The translations under genes were made by a program, and so were the position numbers. A DNA stretch of 64,000 nucleotides. It comes from Pseudopedobacter sp038237895. Lineage in GTDB: Bacteria; Bacteroidota; Bacteroidia; Sphingobacteriales; Sphingobacteriaceae. The stretch lies in the NCBI GenBank assembly GCA_038237895.1, contig JBBRYE010000002.1, forward strand, positions 12,880 to 76,879, read 5' to 3'. Of the stretch, positions 53,710-62,829 are shown piece after piece. The notes under the pieces are model-generated. The model ran no database searches and was not told where the DNA came from. It saw nothing but the letters and a program-made list of their open reading frames with translations. Positions within the stretch are counted from its first letter, which is position 1, and each line of letters begins with the position of its first letter.

Positions 53710-54541
53710 TTACGCTCTCCTTATTTGCATCTTCCAAAATTTCTTGCTCTGTTTGGAAATTATTTTTAATTACATAAACATATTGAAGCGCATAAAAATT
53801 GGTAGAAAGTTTAACAGAAATATCTAAAAAACTACCTCCGCCTTTTACGCCAGCTTTATTAACTGTTCCTATTAAAATTCCTTTTGGAAAAATCACACCC
53901 AATCCAGATGTTACCACCCTAGCTTTAGGCTTTAAATTAAGTTGATTAGGAATATCTGTGAGCGTAACATAATTTGGGTTTTCACCTTCCCAAATTAAAG
54001 GCCCAAAATAAGGTGTACCTTCAATAGATGATGTAATACGGGTATCTTCATGAAGTATGGATTGAATGGATGAAAAATTTTCTGAAACATTCCATACAAT
54101 CCCTACTATTCCGTTTGGCCCAGTTACACCCATTCCTTTTTTTATACCTGCCTTGCTTCCTCTATTTATGGTAATGTAATTGTTTCTAGAGGTAATACTT
54201 TTATTAACCACTTCGGCTAAAATGTACTCGTATTTTACTTTGTTTATGGTATCAGTAATTACGCTAGTCACAATGCTATCATCCAAAAAAGAAGATTTTA
54301 ATTGGTTATGCATTAAAACATTTTCCTTTGCTAAGCTATCATTAACCAAATTAAGGTTTAGGTATTTATTTACGATGTTTACTTTCTGATAAACGCCTCC
54401 AATTACTTCATTAGAACTATTATACACACTTGCTTTTTGAAAATCGTTATTTTTTATTAATAAGGTAATGGAAATTACCAAGTAGATAACTAAAAAAAAG
54501 AATGCATTAAATCTGCTAATGAACCTCCAAAGATTTATCAT
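53702..54541 (-). CDS. mreC: Rod shape-determining protein MreC
   Basis: A 279-residue MreC with one N-terminal membrane helix (about 11-30), a short coiled coil and the two beta domains. Family phrases are ITINRGSKAGIKKGMGVTGP, NGIVGIVWNVSENFSSIQSI and VTSGLGVIFPKGILIGTVNK. MreC activates PBP2 in the elongasome. It is the first gene of this operon; no mreB lies in front of it, where Bacteroidota often have it. Confidence 0.96.
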   Translation of the reverse strand: MINLWRFISRFNAFFFLVIYLVISITLLIKNNDFQKASVYNSSNEVIGGVYQKVNIVNKYLNLNLVNDSLAKENVLMHNQLKSSFLDDSIVTSVITDTINKVKYEYILAEVVNKSITSRNNYITINRGSKAGIKKGMGVTGPNGIVGIVWNVSENFSSIQSILHEDTRITSSIEGTPYFGPLIWEGENPNYVTLTDIPNQLNLKPKARVVTSGLGVIFPKGILIGTVNKAGVKGGGSFLDISVKLSTNFYALQYVYVIKNNFQTEQEILEDANKESVND

Positions 54542-54775
54542 CTTTTATATAAATTTTGAAGATTTAACAATTTTATAGGCCACATCATTTCTAAAAAAAC
54601 ATCGATTTTTATACATAAACCTTTTGTTTTTAAAGAGTTGAAAAATGAACTTCATTTGGCGTGTAGTGCTTTTTATAAGAAAATTAAGGCATTTTTAATG
54701 TTTGCAAAGATATAGAAAATAGCTAACAAAGTTAATTAAGCAATCGTTTAAATAAGATTGATAATCTGATAAGAA

Positions 54776-55963
54776 TTATTTTCTATCAATAACTTCTTCT
54801 TTTTTAGCACCTAACAAACCTAAACTCATGATGATACTTGTAGCCAGAATAATTAAAAATAACAAACCTGTTTCAACACCATTTATCCTCATTTCTTTGG
54901 GTAAATTATAAAATAATAATATGCTGATTAATCCTCTTGGGGTAATAAAAACAGAAGGAATTAATGTTGTTTTGGCGATGAATTTTAGGTAAAGTAACCG
55001 TATTAAGTACATAGCTCCTATTATAAGTAATCCGTATTGTATCAAAGTAAAATCCTTAAACTGGTCTATAATAATTGTAAAGCCAAATATTACAAAGAAA
55101 AACGTACGAATAATAAATGCACTTTCTGCAGATAGTTGATGCAATTGAACCAAATCTTTAGAAAGGTTTGGATAGATAAAATATTTTCTAAAAAAAGGTA
55201 TTCCAATTTCATCTGCATTATTTAAAAATAAGCCAAACGCTAAAACAATGATTAAAGCAGACAAATGGAAACTCTGCCCAATGGCATAAACCAAAACTAA
55301 TATAGATATGATTAAGAAAAATTTAACATTATGGCTTATTTTACCAATTAAATAAAGTAACAGTAAGCAAGAAAACGTTGCAAACAAAATTATCAATATC
55401 AATTCTATCCCTAAATTTGCAAAAGCACTTACATTATAAGAATCATTGCTGATTGCAAAATTGAAAAGTATTATACCAGCAATATCTGAAAAAGAGGACT
55501 CGTAAATCACAAATTCTCGTTGCAATTTATTAATGCCACTTACAGAAGGAATGGCAATAGCAGAACTAATTATGCTAAAAGGGATGGCGTTAATAAAACA
55601 AAGATAATAAGAATAAGAGGTGAGCTCATGAAGGATAAAAGTAATAGCGGCTACTGTGACTAACAGTATAACAAGAGCAGCAAAAAATGCTTTTTTGATT
55701 AATTTGTTTTTATCACTATCATATTTTAAATCTAAAGCGCCTTCAAAAACAATTAAAATAAGCCCTACAGTGCCTAAGGTTGGTAGTATTTTTAAAAAAT
55801 CAAATGTTTCTATATTAAAATAAGTAACAATTTGTTTAAGACCAATTCCTAAAAAAAGTAACAATAAAACAGAGGGAATCTTTGTTTTTTTTGATATCAT
55901 ATCAAACAGGTAAGAAAAAATTACCAGTCCGCAAAGAAGTATTAAAATGGTATATGTAGTCAT
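54776..55963 (-). CDS. Cation/proton antiporter of the CPA family
   Basis: A 395-residue protein with about 12 hydrophobic segments and no large cytoplasmic domain. VGLILIVFEGALDLKYD, NAIPFSIISSAIAIPSVSGI, FVIYESSFSDIAGIILFNF (with a conserved Asp) and TPRGLISILLFYNLP resemble the Na+/H+ exchanger domain of monovalent cation:proton antiporters (NhaP/CPA1-2 type). It would exchange Na+ or K+ for H+ across the inner membrane. It lies upstream of mreC on the same strand but is separated by 234 bp. Confidence 0.88.
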   Translation of the reverse strand: MTTYTILILLCGLVIFSYLFDMISKKTKIPSVLLLLFLGIGLKQIVTYFNIETFDFLKILPTLGTVGLILIVFEGALDLKYDSDKNKLIKKAFFAALVILLVTVAAITFILHELTSYSYYLCFINAIPFSIISSAIAIPSVSGINKLQREFVIYESSFSDIAGIILFNFAISNDSYNVSAFANLGIELILIILFATFSCLLLLYLIGKISHNVKFFLIISILVLVYAIGQSFHLSALIIVLAFGLFLNNADEIGIPFFRKYFIYPNLSKDLVQLHQLSAESAFIIRTFFFVIFGFTIIIDQFKDFTLIQYGLLIIGAMYLIRLLYLKFIAKTTLIPSVFITPRGLISILLFYNLPKEMRINGVETGLLFLIILATSIIMSLGLLGAKKEEVIDRK

Positions 55964-56091
55964 AAAATTGTTGCTACCGCAATTGCTAAGATAAATGAAT
56001 TTTAGGATTATAAAACTTATTAATATAAAGGAATTAATATATTATTAATCAATTACTTATGATTTTGAAAACTGCATTAATATAATTTTCT

Positions 56092-56099
56092 TAAATTTG
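56092..56099 (+). promoter_or_regulatory. Possible -7 box upstream of the GNAT-racemase pair
   Basis: TAAATTTG fits TAnnTTTG. It is 154 bases before the GNAT start, so it would give a long AT-rich leader in which I see no strong structure. Confidence 0.35.
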
Positions 56100-56253
56100 T
56101 ATCCATTCGATCAATCTATCAGCAATAATCGCTTCTAATTGTTAATCAAGTTTTTATAACAAATTATGTTTAACTCTCGAGTCACAAAGATTTTTTTAGT
56201 TGATTTTTAAATTGAAAAAATATGAGGATTGATATCTGATAAAAAAAATAAAA

Positions 56254-56682
56254 ATGGAGTTTAAGATTATAAATAAAGAAACTGGAGAGGATAAAGAATT
56301 TACAAATGATGCAATTGCATCATTTTTAGAAATTCATCTAGGCCGTTTTGGTGATAAAAAGGAAGATATTTTAAAGTGTTTAGACTACGTATTTAAAAAA
56401 GGCGGGAATATAACTCTTGGAATTGAGAACCGCCAAATTATTGGAGCTGTTATCGTAAATGAAACAGGAATGGACGGTTATATTCCAGAAAATATTTTGG
56501 TTTATATAGCAGTACATGAAAACCAAAGAGGTAAAGGAATGGGCAGCAAGCTGATGAAAAAAGCCATAGATAATGCCACTGGGAGCATTGCTTTACATGT
56601 AGAGCCGGATAATCCTGCAAAAAAACTATATGAGCGTTTAGGTTTTACCAACAAATACCTGGAAATGCGTTTGCAAATATGA
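56254..56682 (+). CDS. GNAT-family N-acetyltransferase
   Basis: A 142-residue single-domain GNAT. The acetyl-CoA site is VHENQRGKGMGSKLMKKAID (about 87-106; the Q-x-x-G-x-G form), followed by GSIALHVEPDNPAKKLYERL and GF. The acceptor is unknown. It precedes the PLP racemase gene by 50 bases on the same strand, so both may act in amino-acid metabolism. Confidence 0.9.
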   Translation: MEFKIINKETGEDKEFTNDAIASFLEIHLGRFGDKKEDILKCLDYVFKKGGNITLGIENRQIIGAVIVNETGMDGYIPENILVYIAVHENQRGKGMGSKLMKKAIDNATGSIALHVEPDNPAKKLYERLGFTNKYLEMRLQI

Positions 56683-56732
56683 TTTTCTAAAAACACCTTG
56701 TTCAAAAAACAGAAATTGATTAAAAATAATGA

Positions 56733-57803
56733 ATGGCATTTTTAAAATTATACAAAGATAAATTAGCGCATAATTATGCGATGTTAGAAAATTGGTTTTT
56801 ACAAAACGATATTGAATGGGGCGTTGTTTCTAAATTATTGTGTGGCAATAAGTTATATCTGCAAGAATTGGTAAAATTGGGAGTAACCGAGTTTCATGAT
56901 ACCCGGATTGCCAATCTTAAAATGATTAAAAAAGTTGCTCCAAATGCACAAACGGTTTATATTAAACCTCCCGCAAAAAGAAATATTCCCAGTATTATTA
57001 AATATGCAGATGTAAGTTTTAACACTTCTTATACCACCATTAAATTATTGAGTGAAGAAGCGATTAAGCAAAATAAAATTCATAAAATCATCGTCATGGT
57101 AGAAATGGGAGATTTGCGTGAAGGCGTTGTTGGTGATAAACTATTAGATCTTTATGATCAAATTATCCATACTGCAAATATAAATATAGTTGGTTTGGGT
57201 ACCAATCTTAATTGTTTAAACGGCATTATGCCCTCGCATGATAAATTGATTCAGTTAAGTTTATACAAACAATTGATTGAGACAAAATTTAATATTCATA
57301 TTCCGTGGATTTCTGGCGGAACAAGCGTTACCGTTCCTTTATTGATTAAAGAACAACTGCCTAAACAAATTAATCATTTTAGGGTAGGTGAGGTGCTGTT
57401 TTTTGGTCTCGATTTATTTACCAACCTTACAATTGTTGGGATGAATAATGATGTTTTTAGGCTTTACGCCGAGATTATCGAACTGTATGAAAAGCCAAAA
57501 GTGCCAAGTGGCGAGCAAGGTTTTAATGTTGCCGGTGAAACACCAGAATATCCCAAAGAAGATTACGGAAAACACTCTTACAGAGCAATCTTAGATATTG
57601 GTTTGCTGGATTGTAACCCTCAATATTTAATTCCTGATGATGAAAATATCAATATTATTGAGGCAAGTTCTGATATGTTGGTGTTAGATGTTAACCAAAA
57701 CGAAGCAGGTTATAAAGTAGGCGATTTAATCAGTTTTAAATTGAAATATATGGGAGTTTTAGGGATTATGAATTCAAATTATATTGATAAAATAGTGGTT
57801 TAA
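56733..57803 (+). CDS. PLP-dependent racemase, alanine/ornithine racemase type
   Basis: A 356-residue protein with the alanine-racemase-type N-terminal TIM barrel. The PLP lysine is Lys34 in VVSKLLCGN. MVEMGDLREGV, VGLGTNLNCLNG, ISGGTSVTVPLL and FRVGEVLFFGLDLFTN resemble the ornithine racemase/D-amino acid racemase-like family rather than Alr itself, and no separate C-terminal Alr domain of standard size is visible. It would interconvert L- and D-forms of an amino acid. The specific substrate is open. Confidence 0.85.
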   Translation: MAFLKLYKDKLAHNYAMLENWFLQNDIEWGVVSKLLCGNKLYLQELVKLGVTEFHDTRIANLKMIKKVAPNAQTVYIKPPAKRNIPSIIKYADVSFNTSYTTIKLLSEEAIKQNKIHKIIVMVEMGDLREGVVGDKLLDLYDQIIHTANINIVGLGTNLNCLNGIMPSHDKLIQLSLYKQLIETKFNIHIPWISGGTSVTVPLLIKEQLPKQINHFRVGEVLFFGLDLFTNLTIVGMNNDVFRLYAEIIELYEKPKVPSGEQGFNVAGETPEYPKEDYGKHSYRAILDIGLLDCNPQYLIPDDENINIIEASSDMLVLDVNQNEAGYKVGDLISFKLKYMGVLGIMNSNYIDKIVV

Positions 57804-57848
57804 AATTCAAATTGCCATCTCAGTTTTGTATATATAAAAGAATAATAT

Positions 57849-57937
57849 GGGCGTTTTAACACGCTTTATGCTATATCTTTTTTTGCAATTGCAATATGGT
57901 GAGTGCAAAAAAAGGATGTCGCTTCAATCGTTAACGC
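57849..57937 (+). repeat. Dispersed intergenic palindromic element, copy 2
   Basis: Nested inverted repeats: GCGTTTTAAC near the left end faces GTTAACGC at the right end, and inside ATCTTTTTTTGCA (57875-57887) faces TGCAAAAAAAGGAT (57904-57917). The phrases GC-TATATCTTTTT and AAAAAGGAT..CGCT are shared with the element at 16741-16812. It fills the gap between the convergent racemase and sugE genes. Confidence 0.65.
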
Positions 57938-57957
57938 AACTTATATCATCATAATAA

Positions 57958-58287
57958 TTAGCTTTCAGAAACATATTTTAATCCAACAATAGAGCTCACT
58001 AAAGTAAACAGGAAAAACAATCGCCAAAAGGTTGCAGGTTCCTTAAAAATAAATATCCCGACAATTACAGATCCAACAGCTCCAATTCCTGTCCAAACTG
58101 CATAGGCTGTACCAATTGGTAAAGTTTGAGTAGCTTTTATAAGTAGCAACATGCTAATTATTAAACAAACTAAAAACCCGGAATACCAAAAATAGGTTTC
58201 ATTTCCAGAACTTTCTTTTGCTTTTCCTAGGCACAATGCAAAAGCTGTTTCAAATAAGCCACCAATAATTAATAATATCCAATTCAT
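57958..58287 (-). CDS. sugE: SugE-type small multidrug resistance protein
   Basis: A 109-residue protein with four membrane helices. It starts MNWILLIIGGLFETAFALCL with the essential Glu14, and TLPIGTAYAVWTGIGAVGSV is the hallmark of the SugE/Gdx subfamily, members of which export guanidinium as antiparallel dimers. It lies 3 bases after a CarboxypepD_reg gene, apparently in one transcript. No guanidine riboswitch is seen upstream. Confidence 0.92.
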   Translation of the reverse strand: MNWILLIIGGLFETAFALCLGKAKESSGNETYFWYSGFLVCLIISMLLLIKATQTLPIGTAYAVWTGIGAVGSVIVGIFIFKEPATFWRLFFLFTLVSSIVGLKYVSES

Positions 58288-58290
58288 TTA

Positions 58291-59175
58291 TTAATTACTT
58301 AATGTTAAGCTAATGGCAGGTATTGTATATTTCTCATTTAAAGATTTCCAAGAATCTTTCACCCATTTACCTCCAAATTGTCGCCATGAATTATCAGAAC
58401 TATTTACATAATTTAAACCAATTCTTGGTTGGTAACTATCCATAATCCTGTTTGACTTAGTCCCATTTTTATCAATAAAAGTTGTTTTGTAATTATAATA
58501 ATTTGAAGGAATTGCTAACCATTCATAAGCAATAAAAATACCCTCTTTAGGCATCATTATATTTAGATCACTAACATCAATTGTAGATAATTTTTTACCC
58601 TTTTTTACCTCTACTGTAATGTTTTTTTGATTTAAAAGCGTTGATGGCTTGCCATCAATAGCAGAATATACACGCAAATTAAATTTTGCGGTTTTAAGTT
58701 CATTTTTTGTTAATATAGTGATAGATTTTAAAAATTGGTAGTCATTATAATCTTTAGAATATGGGAAATACCGAGCAAGCAAAAATAATGACGTTGAGCC
58801 GCTTCCATGTGTCAAATCATTGCCTTTAAAAACACCAATATTAATTTGCTTGGTGTTTTTATTATTATTTACTTTTACTTCATCTAAAATAAAACTTTTG
58901 GGTTTTAAATAAACTTCAGTATTTAAATCACCGTATTTAATTTTCTTTATTTCATATCCTAAAGCATTAAAAACAACTAAATTATTATCGCTTTTAGGAG
59001 AATTTAAAATAAACCCTCCAACTTCGTCAGAGTTTATATTTATGTTTTCATTTTCAATATAGATACTCGCAAAAGCAATTGCATTTTTAGTTTCCTCATT
59101 AATAAGTTTACACTTTTTTTGTGCAAAGGCTTTAAATTGAAATAATATTAATATGGCTAAAAGTTTAATTTTCAT
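58291..59175 (-). CDS. Exported CarboxypepD_reg-like domain protein
   Basis: A 294-residue protein with a signal peptide (1-18, FAQ) and a shortened CarboxypepD_reg-like domain (about 20-95: CKLINEETKNAIAFASIYIE, GGFILNSPKSDNNLVVFNAL, VYLKPKSFILDEVKVNNN). The C-terminal ~190 residues contain LLARYFPYSKDYNDYQFLKS and IMMPKEGIFIAYEWLAIP and look like a beta-rich domain without a TonB barrel. It is similar in architecture to the protein at 30861-32084. Probably periplasmic or surface associated; function unknown. Confidence 0.78.
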   Translation of the reverse strand: MKIKLLAILILFQFKAFAQKKCKLINEETKNAIAFASIYIENENININSDEVGGFILNSPKSDNNLVVFNALGYEIKKIKYGDLNTEVYLKPKSFILDEVKVNNNKNTKQINIGVFKGNDLTHGSGSTSLFLLARYFPYSKDYNDYQFLKSITILTKNELKTAKFNLRVYSAIDGKPSTLLNQKNITVEVKKGKKLSTIDVSDLNIMMPKEGIFIAYEWLAIPSNYYNYKTTFIDKNGTKSNRIMDSYQPRIGLNYVNSSDNSWRQFGGKWVKDSWKSLNEKYTIPAISLTLSN

Positions 59176-59235
59176 CTTCTTAATTCAAAATTATCTTAAT
59201 CACTCATTCAAAATTCTCTCCTTCATTCATTAACA

Positions 59236-60510
59236 TCAGTCAAGCAAAAAATCTTCTTCATTTCCACCACCCATACTCAATTTAACCACATCTTTTCCAG
59301 CAATTCCCTCTACAGAACCACTAATATGAACTGCATTTAACAATACTTTTTCTAATTGTTTTTCACGAGATTTCCACATTCTTTCCATTGCGTTACGTTC
59401 GCTTTGAATACTCATTTTCATGCTCATAAAACCTTCGCTAATTGCATTCCACTGACTACTAAATTCTGAACTGGTTAAATAATCATAAAGCATGTGCATT
59501 TTATCTCCTCGGTTTTCCTGAGATTTTGTTGCAGTATAAAGTTTAGTAATTCCATCTCTTAAAACAAAAGCTACAGCTTTTAATTCCTCGAAAGAGCAAA
59601 TCCAAACACCATCTTTTTCCCCAAAACAATCCATTCCTTTTGGGTAGCATTGGGTTACAATAACGGCAACATCAGCACCAACGGCAATTTTATCTTTTTT
59701 TAATTTTTCGACCCAATCGCCACCAAAATCTTTAGTTCTTTTACTTTCATAAATAATCTTACCGCATTCTTGTCCGCTGCCGTTTCTTATGGTTTGTATG
59801 CAATCTGCACCTCTAATTCCCTTGCCAACTTCAGAAATGATATCAAATGGAAAGTTGGAAATCAGTAATTCTTCTACTATTAATTCCTGAACTTCACCTT
59901 GCAATTGCATAGAACCTTGCTCGGCTTTACGCTTCATTTCATCAACTAATTTCTTTTGGTCTTCTATCTGCTTTTCGTATTCTTTAAATTTGAGTTGATA
60001 TTCAGTATCTTTTATTTGATTTTTCTCAATTTCTTGTTTACGAATTTGTTCTGCTAAACTATGGCGTTCTTCTTGTAGTTTACGTTGCATTACAATTTCT
60101 AAATCCGCTTCTTTGTTTTTTAAATCTGCTTCTTTTTTTAAAAATTCTAACTCTTTTTGTCGGGATAATTTAAGCTTTTCTTCATTTTCTTTATTAGAAT
60201 TTTGAAGCATTTGTAATTGATTTTCAAAATCTGAAGAAATGGATTTCCTTAAACTTCCTTCCATTTCTTTTTGCAATTGTAATTTTTGAGCAGCTATTTT
60301 TTGTTCAAAAACCTGATTTTGTTGTTTTTCTTTATTGATGTATTCTTGTTCCTTTTTTAAAAAGTCTTCATCTTTTTTACGGATTTCCTCGTCTTTTTTC
60401 TTTTGGAACTCCACCATCTTTTTACGCAATTCATTTTTATATTCTTCCGCCATTACCTCTTCTATAGGGAAAATATGGCTACAACTAGGACATTTAACTT
60501 CTGTTGACAT
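59236..60510 (-). CDS. DUF2130 protein with predicted nuclease-like fold
   Basis: A 424-residue protein. A short CPSCSHIFP motif (7-15) looks like half a zinc ribbon. Residues 20-200 form a long charged coiled coil. The DUF2130 domain (about 205-400) has GADCIQTI with Asp236, then KIIYESKRTKDFGGDW with Glu255-x-Lys257; this D...E-x-K pattern fits the PD-(D/E)XK nuclease superfamily. GVWICSFEELKAVAFVLRDG is also typical of DUF2130. Its cellular role is unknown; a DNA-processing function is inferred. Confidence 0.87.
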   Translation of the reverse strand: MSTEVKCPSCSHIFPIEEVMAEEYKNELRKKMVEFQKKKDEEIRKKDEDFLKKEQEYINKEKQQNQVFEQKIAAQKLQLQKEMEGSLRKSISSDFENQLQMLQNSNKENEEKLKLSRQKELEFLKKEADLKNKEADLEIVMQRKLQEERHSLAEQIRKQEIEKNQIKDTEYQLKFKEYEKQIEDQKKLVDEMKRKAEQGSMQLQGEVQELIVEELLISNFPFDIISEVGKGIRGADCIQTIRNGSGQECGKIIYESKRTKDFGGDWVEKLKKDKIAVGADVAVIVTQCYPKGMDCFGEKDGVWICSFEELKAVAFVLRDGITKLYTATKSQENRGDKMHMLYDYLTSSEFSSQWNAISEGFMSMKMSIQSERNAMERMWKSREKQLEKVLLNAVHISGSVEGIAGKDVVKLSMGGGNEEDFLLD

Positions 60511-60544
60511 ACGATTGAAAATGAATTTTAAAAAAGGGTTACTA

Positions 60545-60552
60545 CAAAATTA
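60545..60552 (-). promoter_or_regulatory. Candidate -7 box of the DUF2130 gene
   Basis: TAATTTTG on the minus strand fits TAnnTTTG and lies 34 bases before the start codon. Confidence 0.45.
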
Positions 60553-60641
60553 CTAATTCAAAAATGATATTATTTGTTGTAATTAAGTTAATATATTTTG
60601 GGCATTATACTTGCTATTTATTCATTAAAAAAATCACTATC

Positions 60642-60941
60642 ATGATAATAGATAAAATACAAGAAATTAAAGAAACTTTAGAAGAGACTTTATTAAGCGA
60701 AGATATTAATTCAAATATCAGCAAAACAGAAAGAATAATTTCCATTGCTGGTGGAACTTATATTTTTTTAAAAGGTTTAAGGAATATATTTTCTAGTCCA
60801 ATTATAGCAACAGGCGAATTAGTGGTTGGATTTGGGTTATTACAAAGAGGTGTTTCTGGATATTGCAGCATTGCCGAAAAATATAATGAGGAGTTAGATG
60901 GTCCAGAACCAATTTTAGTAGTTACTGAATCCATTATATAA
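60642..60941 (+). CDS. DUF2892-like small membrane protein
   Basis: I start at the Met of MIIDKIQEIKETLEETL, codon 27 of a longer frame, because the upstream part runs through the divergent promoter region. The 99-residue protein has an amphipathic N-terminus and two hydrophobic segments in SKTERIISIAGGTYIFLKGL and ATGELVVGFGLLQRGVSGYC, the DUF2892 (YgaP-like inner-membrane domain) pattern. Function unknown. A bidirectional terminator follows. Confidence 0.72.
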   Translation: MIIDKIQEIKETLEETLLSEDINSNISKTERIISIAGGTYIFLKGLRNIFSSPIIATGELVVGFGLLQRGVSGYCSIAEKYNEELDGPEPILVVTESII

Positions 60942-60960
60942 GTCAATTTTTTAACATCAA

Positions 60961-60996
60961 AAAAGGCAATCAAAATTAGATTTGATTGCCTTTTTT
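60961..60996. terminator. Bidirectional terminator between convergent genes
   Basis: AAAAGGCAATCAAA and TTTGATTGCCTTTT form a perfect 14-bp stem around ATTAGA, with six T after the GC part on the plus strand and A-runs that become T on the minus strand. It can terminate both the DUF2892 gene and the T9SS gene. Confidence 0.9.
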
Positions 60997-61015
60997 CGTT
61001 ATAAATTTTTGAAAT

Positions 61016-62239
61016 CTATTTTATAAATTTCTGATTGATAGTTTCAGAACCAGAACTAAATCTGGCGAAATGAACTCCGTTAATTAATGTTAAAGGCAAT
61101 TCAAAACTATTGAAACCTTTATTTACTTCAACAGAACTTTCAGAAAGTTTTCTTCCCGCAATATCAAAAACCTGTAAAAATCCTTTAGTTTTATTAGGTG
61201 AGGATAATGATATTTTTACGCTCGATACACTAGCATAAACGCTCAATTTAGTGGCATCAATTTTAGAATCTACCGGAATAATTGCAGAACCAGCAGTTTT
61301 GCCATCAAAATCATGCTGAATCAATTGATAGTAATTTGTACTCGCATAAGGGTTTTCATCACTAAAAGAATAATCTTTAGAAGTTGTTGAAGTTCCTGCA
61401 CCTTTAACAGTACCTATTGAAGTAAAAGATTTACCATCTGCAGAACGCAATACATCATAATAGTCATTATTAGTTTCTGAAGCTGTATTCCAGTTTAATA
61501 ATATGGATTGATTGATGGCTTTTCCGTTGAAAGAAGTAAGTTGGATTGGTAGGGTGGAAGCTGAAAATGAAATAGAGAAGTCATCTAATGAATACATGCC
61601 GTCACTGCCCGTATCATTGGCATCCGTCCATCTAACATAAATAGTAGCGGTATTTGCTAATGTTATGTTTACAGCTCCACTGATTACCGTTTTATTCGCA
61701 GGTAAGTTACCATCAACAGCGGAATTAGTATTATCAGCAGTTAATTTCTCCACCAAGTTCATCCCTGTCAATGCAACCCAGGTTGCAGCAGCATCATTTA
61801 TTCCACTAGCATTTGTACTATATTCAAAAGCTACAGTTTCGACAGTTGGATCGCTTCCTGTTCTCCACTGCTCCATTACTCCAGCAAAAGATATGCTTGA
61901 TACCGTACTGTTAATATTATTTGTAAAACCTGCGCCAAACCTCGGTATTGTAGTACCAGATGAAAGCGTACCCAAAGCCCTATCTGATGTACTTGCAGAT
62001 CCGACGTTATAAACAGCTCCTGAATTTGAAGTTCCAGTGGTTACAACAGGATCTAAAGAAGCTCCAGCAGTACCTGAACCTGATGCCCGAACAGCTGACC
62101 AATTTGTAACATGGGCTATACCAGTTGCACCCATACCATCAAAATTTTGATTTGATGGAGTGTTAAAAGCTGTAATCGAAACTTGCCCAAAACCAATAAA
62201 TGGTGCAGATAATAATAATGAAAGTAAGATTTTTTTCAT
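61016..62239 (-). CDS. T9SS-secreted protein with type A sorting domain
   Basis: A 407-residue secreted protein. The signal peptide is MKKILLSLLLSAPFIGFGQ. Residues 20-230 form an Asn/Ser/Thr/Gly-rich beta-rich domain, with FNTPSNQNFDGMGATG near the start and WVALTGMNLVEKLTADNTNS, a kind seen in extracellular nuclease- or lamin-tail-associated Bacteroidota proteins. The pre-sorting linker follows (LPIQLTSFNGKAINQSILLN, DYYDVLRSADGKSFTSIG), then the C-terminal type A domain (LSVYASVSSVKIS ... INQKFIK). No catalytic residues are recognised. It is likely to be attached to or released from the cell surface. Confidence 0.83.
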   Translation of the reverse strand: MKKILLSLLLSAPFIGFGQVSITAFNTPSNQNFDGMGATGIAHVTNWSAVRASGSGTAGASLDPVVTTGTSNSGAVYNVGSASTSDRALGTLSSGTTIPRFGAGFTNNINSTVSSISFAGVMEQWRTGSDPTVETVAFEYSTNASGINDAAATWVALTGMNLVEKLTADNTNSAVDGNLPANKTVISGAVNITLANTATIYVRWTDANDTGSDGMYSLDDFSISFSASTLPIQLTSFNGKAINQSILLNWNTASETNNDYYDVLRSADGKSFTSIGTVKGAGTSTTSKDYSFSDENPYASTNYYQLIQHDFDGKTAGSAIIPVDSKIDATKLSVYASVSSVKISLSSPNKTKGFLQVFDIAGRKLSESSVEVNKGFNSFELPLTLINGVHFARFSSGSETINQKFIK

Positions 62240-62359
62240 AGATAATTGTTTAAAATTTTAACTCAAAAATAATTGATTCAATGTTAATAAATTATTAATT
62301 TTAAGAGTAAATAGTAACAATTTTAAGAAGTTATTAACAAATCTTAAGAATTACTTCTA

Positions 62360-62821
62360 TTACCTCAACCTATCTGCACTTTTTACCAATTTTTCATCTC
62401 TAATTACACCTTTTCCGGCTAAAACTAAAAATAAGATGGCTACAGATGTTAAACCTGCTCCAATATTGTAATTGCTGATTTCCAAATTGGTATTAGCAGC
62501 TATTTTTACTGTTTGTGCTATCCAAAAACTAAAAGCAATCATAATCACTACAAAAATATAAATAAGTGTAGCCTGTTGTTTTCGTTTTTTGTATTGAAAA
62601 ATCAACAATAAAGGAACCAACCCTAAAAGTGCTGTTGCAATTGTTAATAATGTAAAGGGCTCTGTTTGCACAACTTGATTACTTACCGTTTCGTAAACTC
62701 CTGTGATTTTGATTTGCTTTGAACCATCAATAGTTAGCGTTTGCACAACTGGGAAAATGAATAATCCATAAATAGCTAAAGAAGCTAAGAAAAGGTAAAC
62801 AGTTTGTATTCTTTGTATCAT
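62360..62821 (-). CDS. DUF4293 membrane protein
   Basis: A 153-residue protein with four hydrophobic segments (about 8-27, 58-76, 88-106, 124-141), beginning MIQRIQTVYLFLASLAIYGL and with the basic loop YKKRKQQATLIY. This matches DUF4293, a small Bacteroidota family of unknown function that is often next to truA, as it is here in divergent orientation. Confidence 0.85.
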   Translation of the reverse strand: MIQRIQTVYLFLASLAIYGLFIFPVVQTLTIDGSKQIKITGVYETVSNQVVQTEPFTLLTIATALLGLVPLLLIFQYKKRKQQATLIYIFVVIMIAFSFWIAQTVKIAANTNLEISNYNIGAGLTSVAILFLVLAGKGVIRDEKLVKSADRLR

Positions 62822-62829
62822 GATGTTAG

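Noticed and set aside
59176..59235. Guanidine riboswitch for the sugE operon
   Set aside because: The 60-bp AT-rich gap upstream shows no suitable structure.
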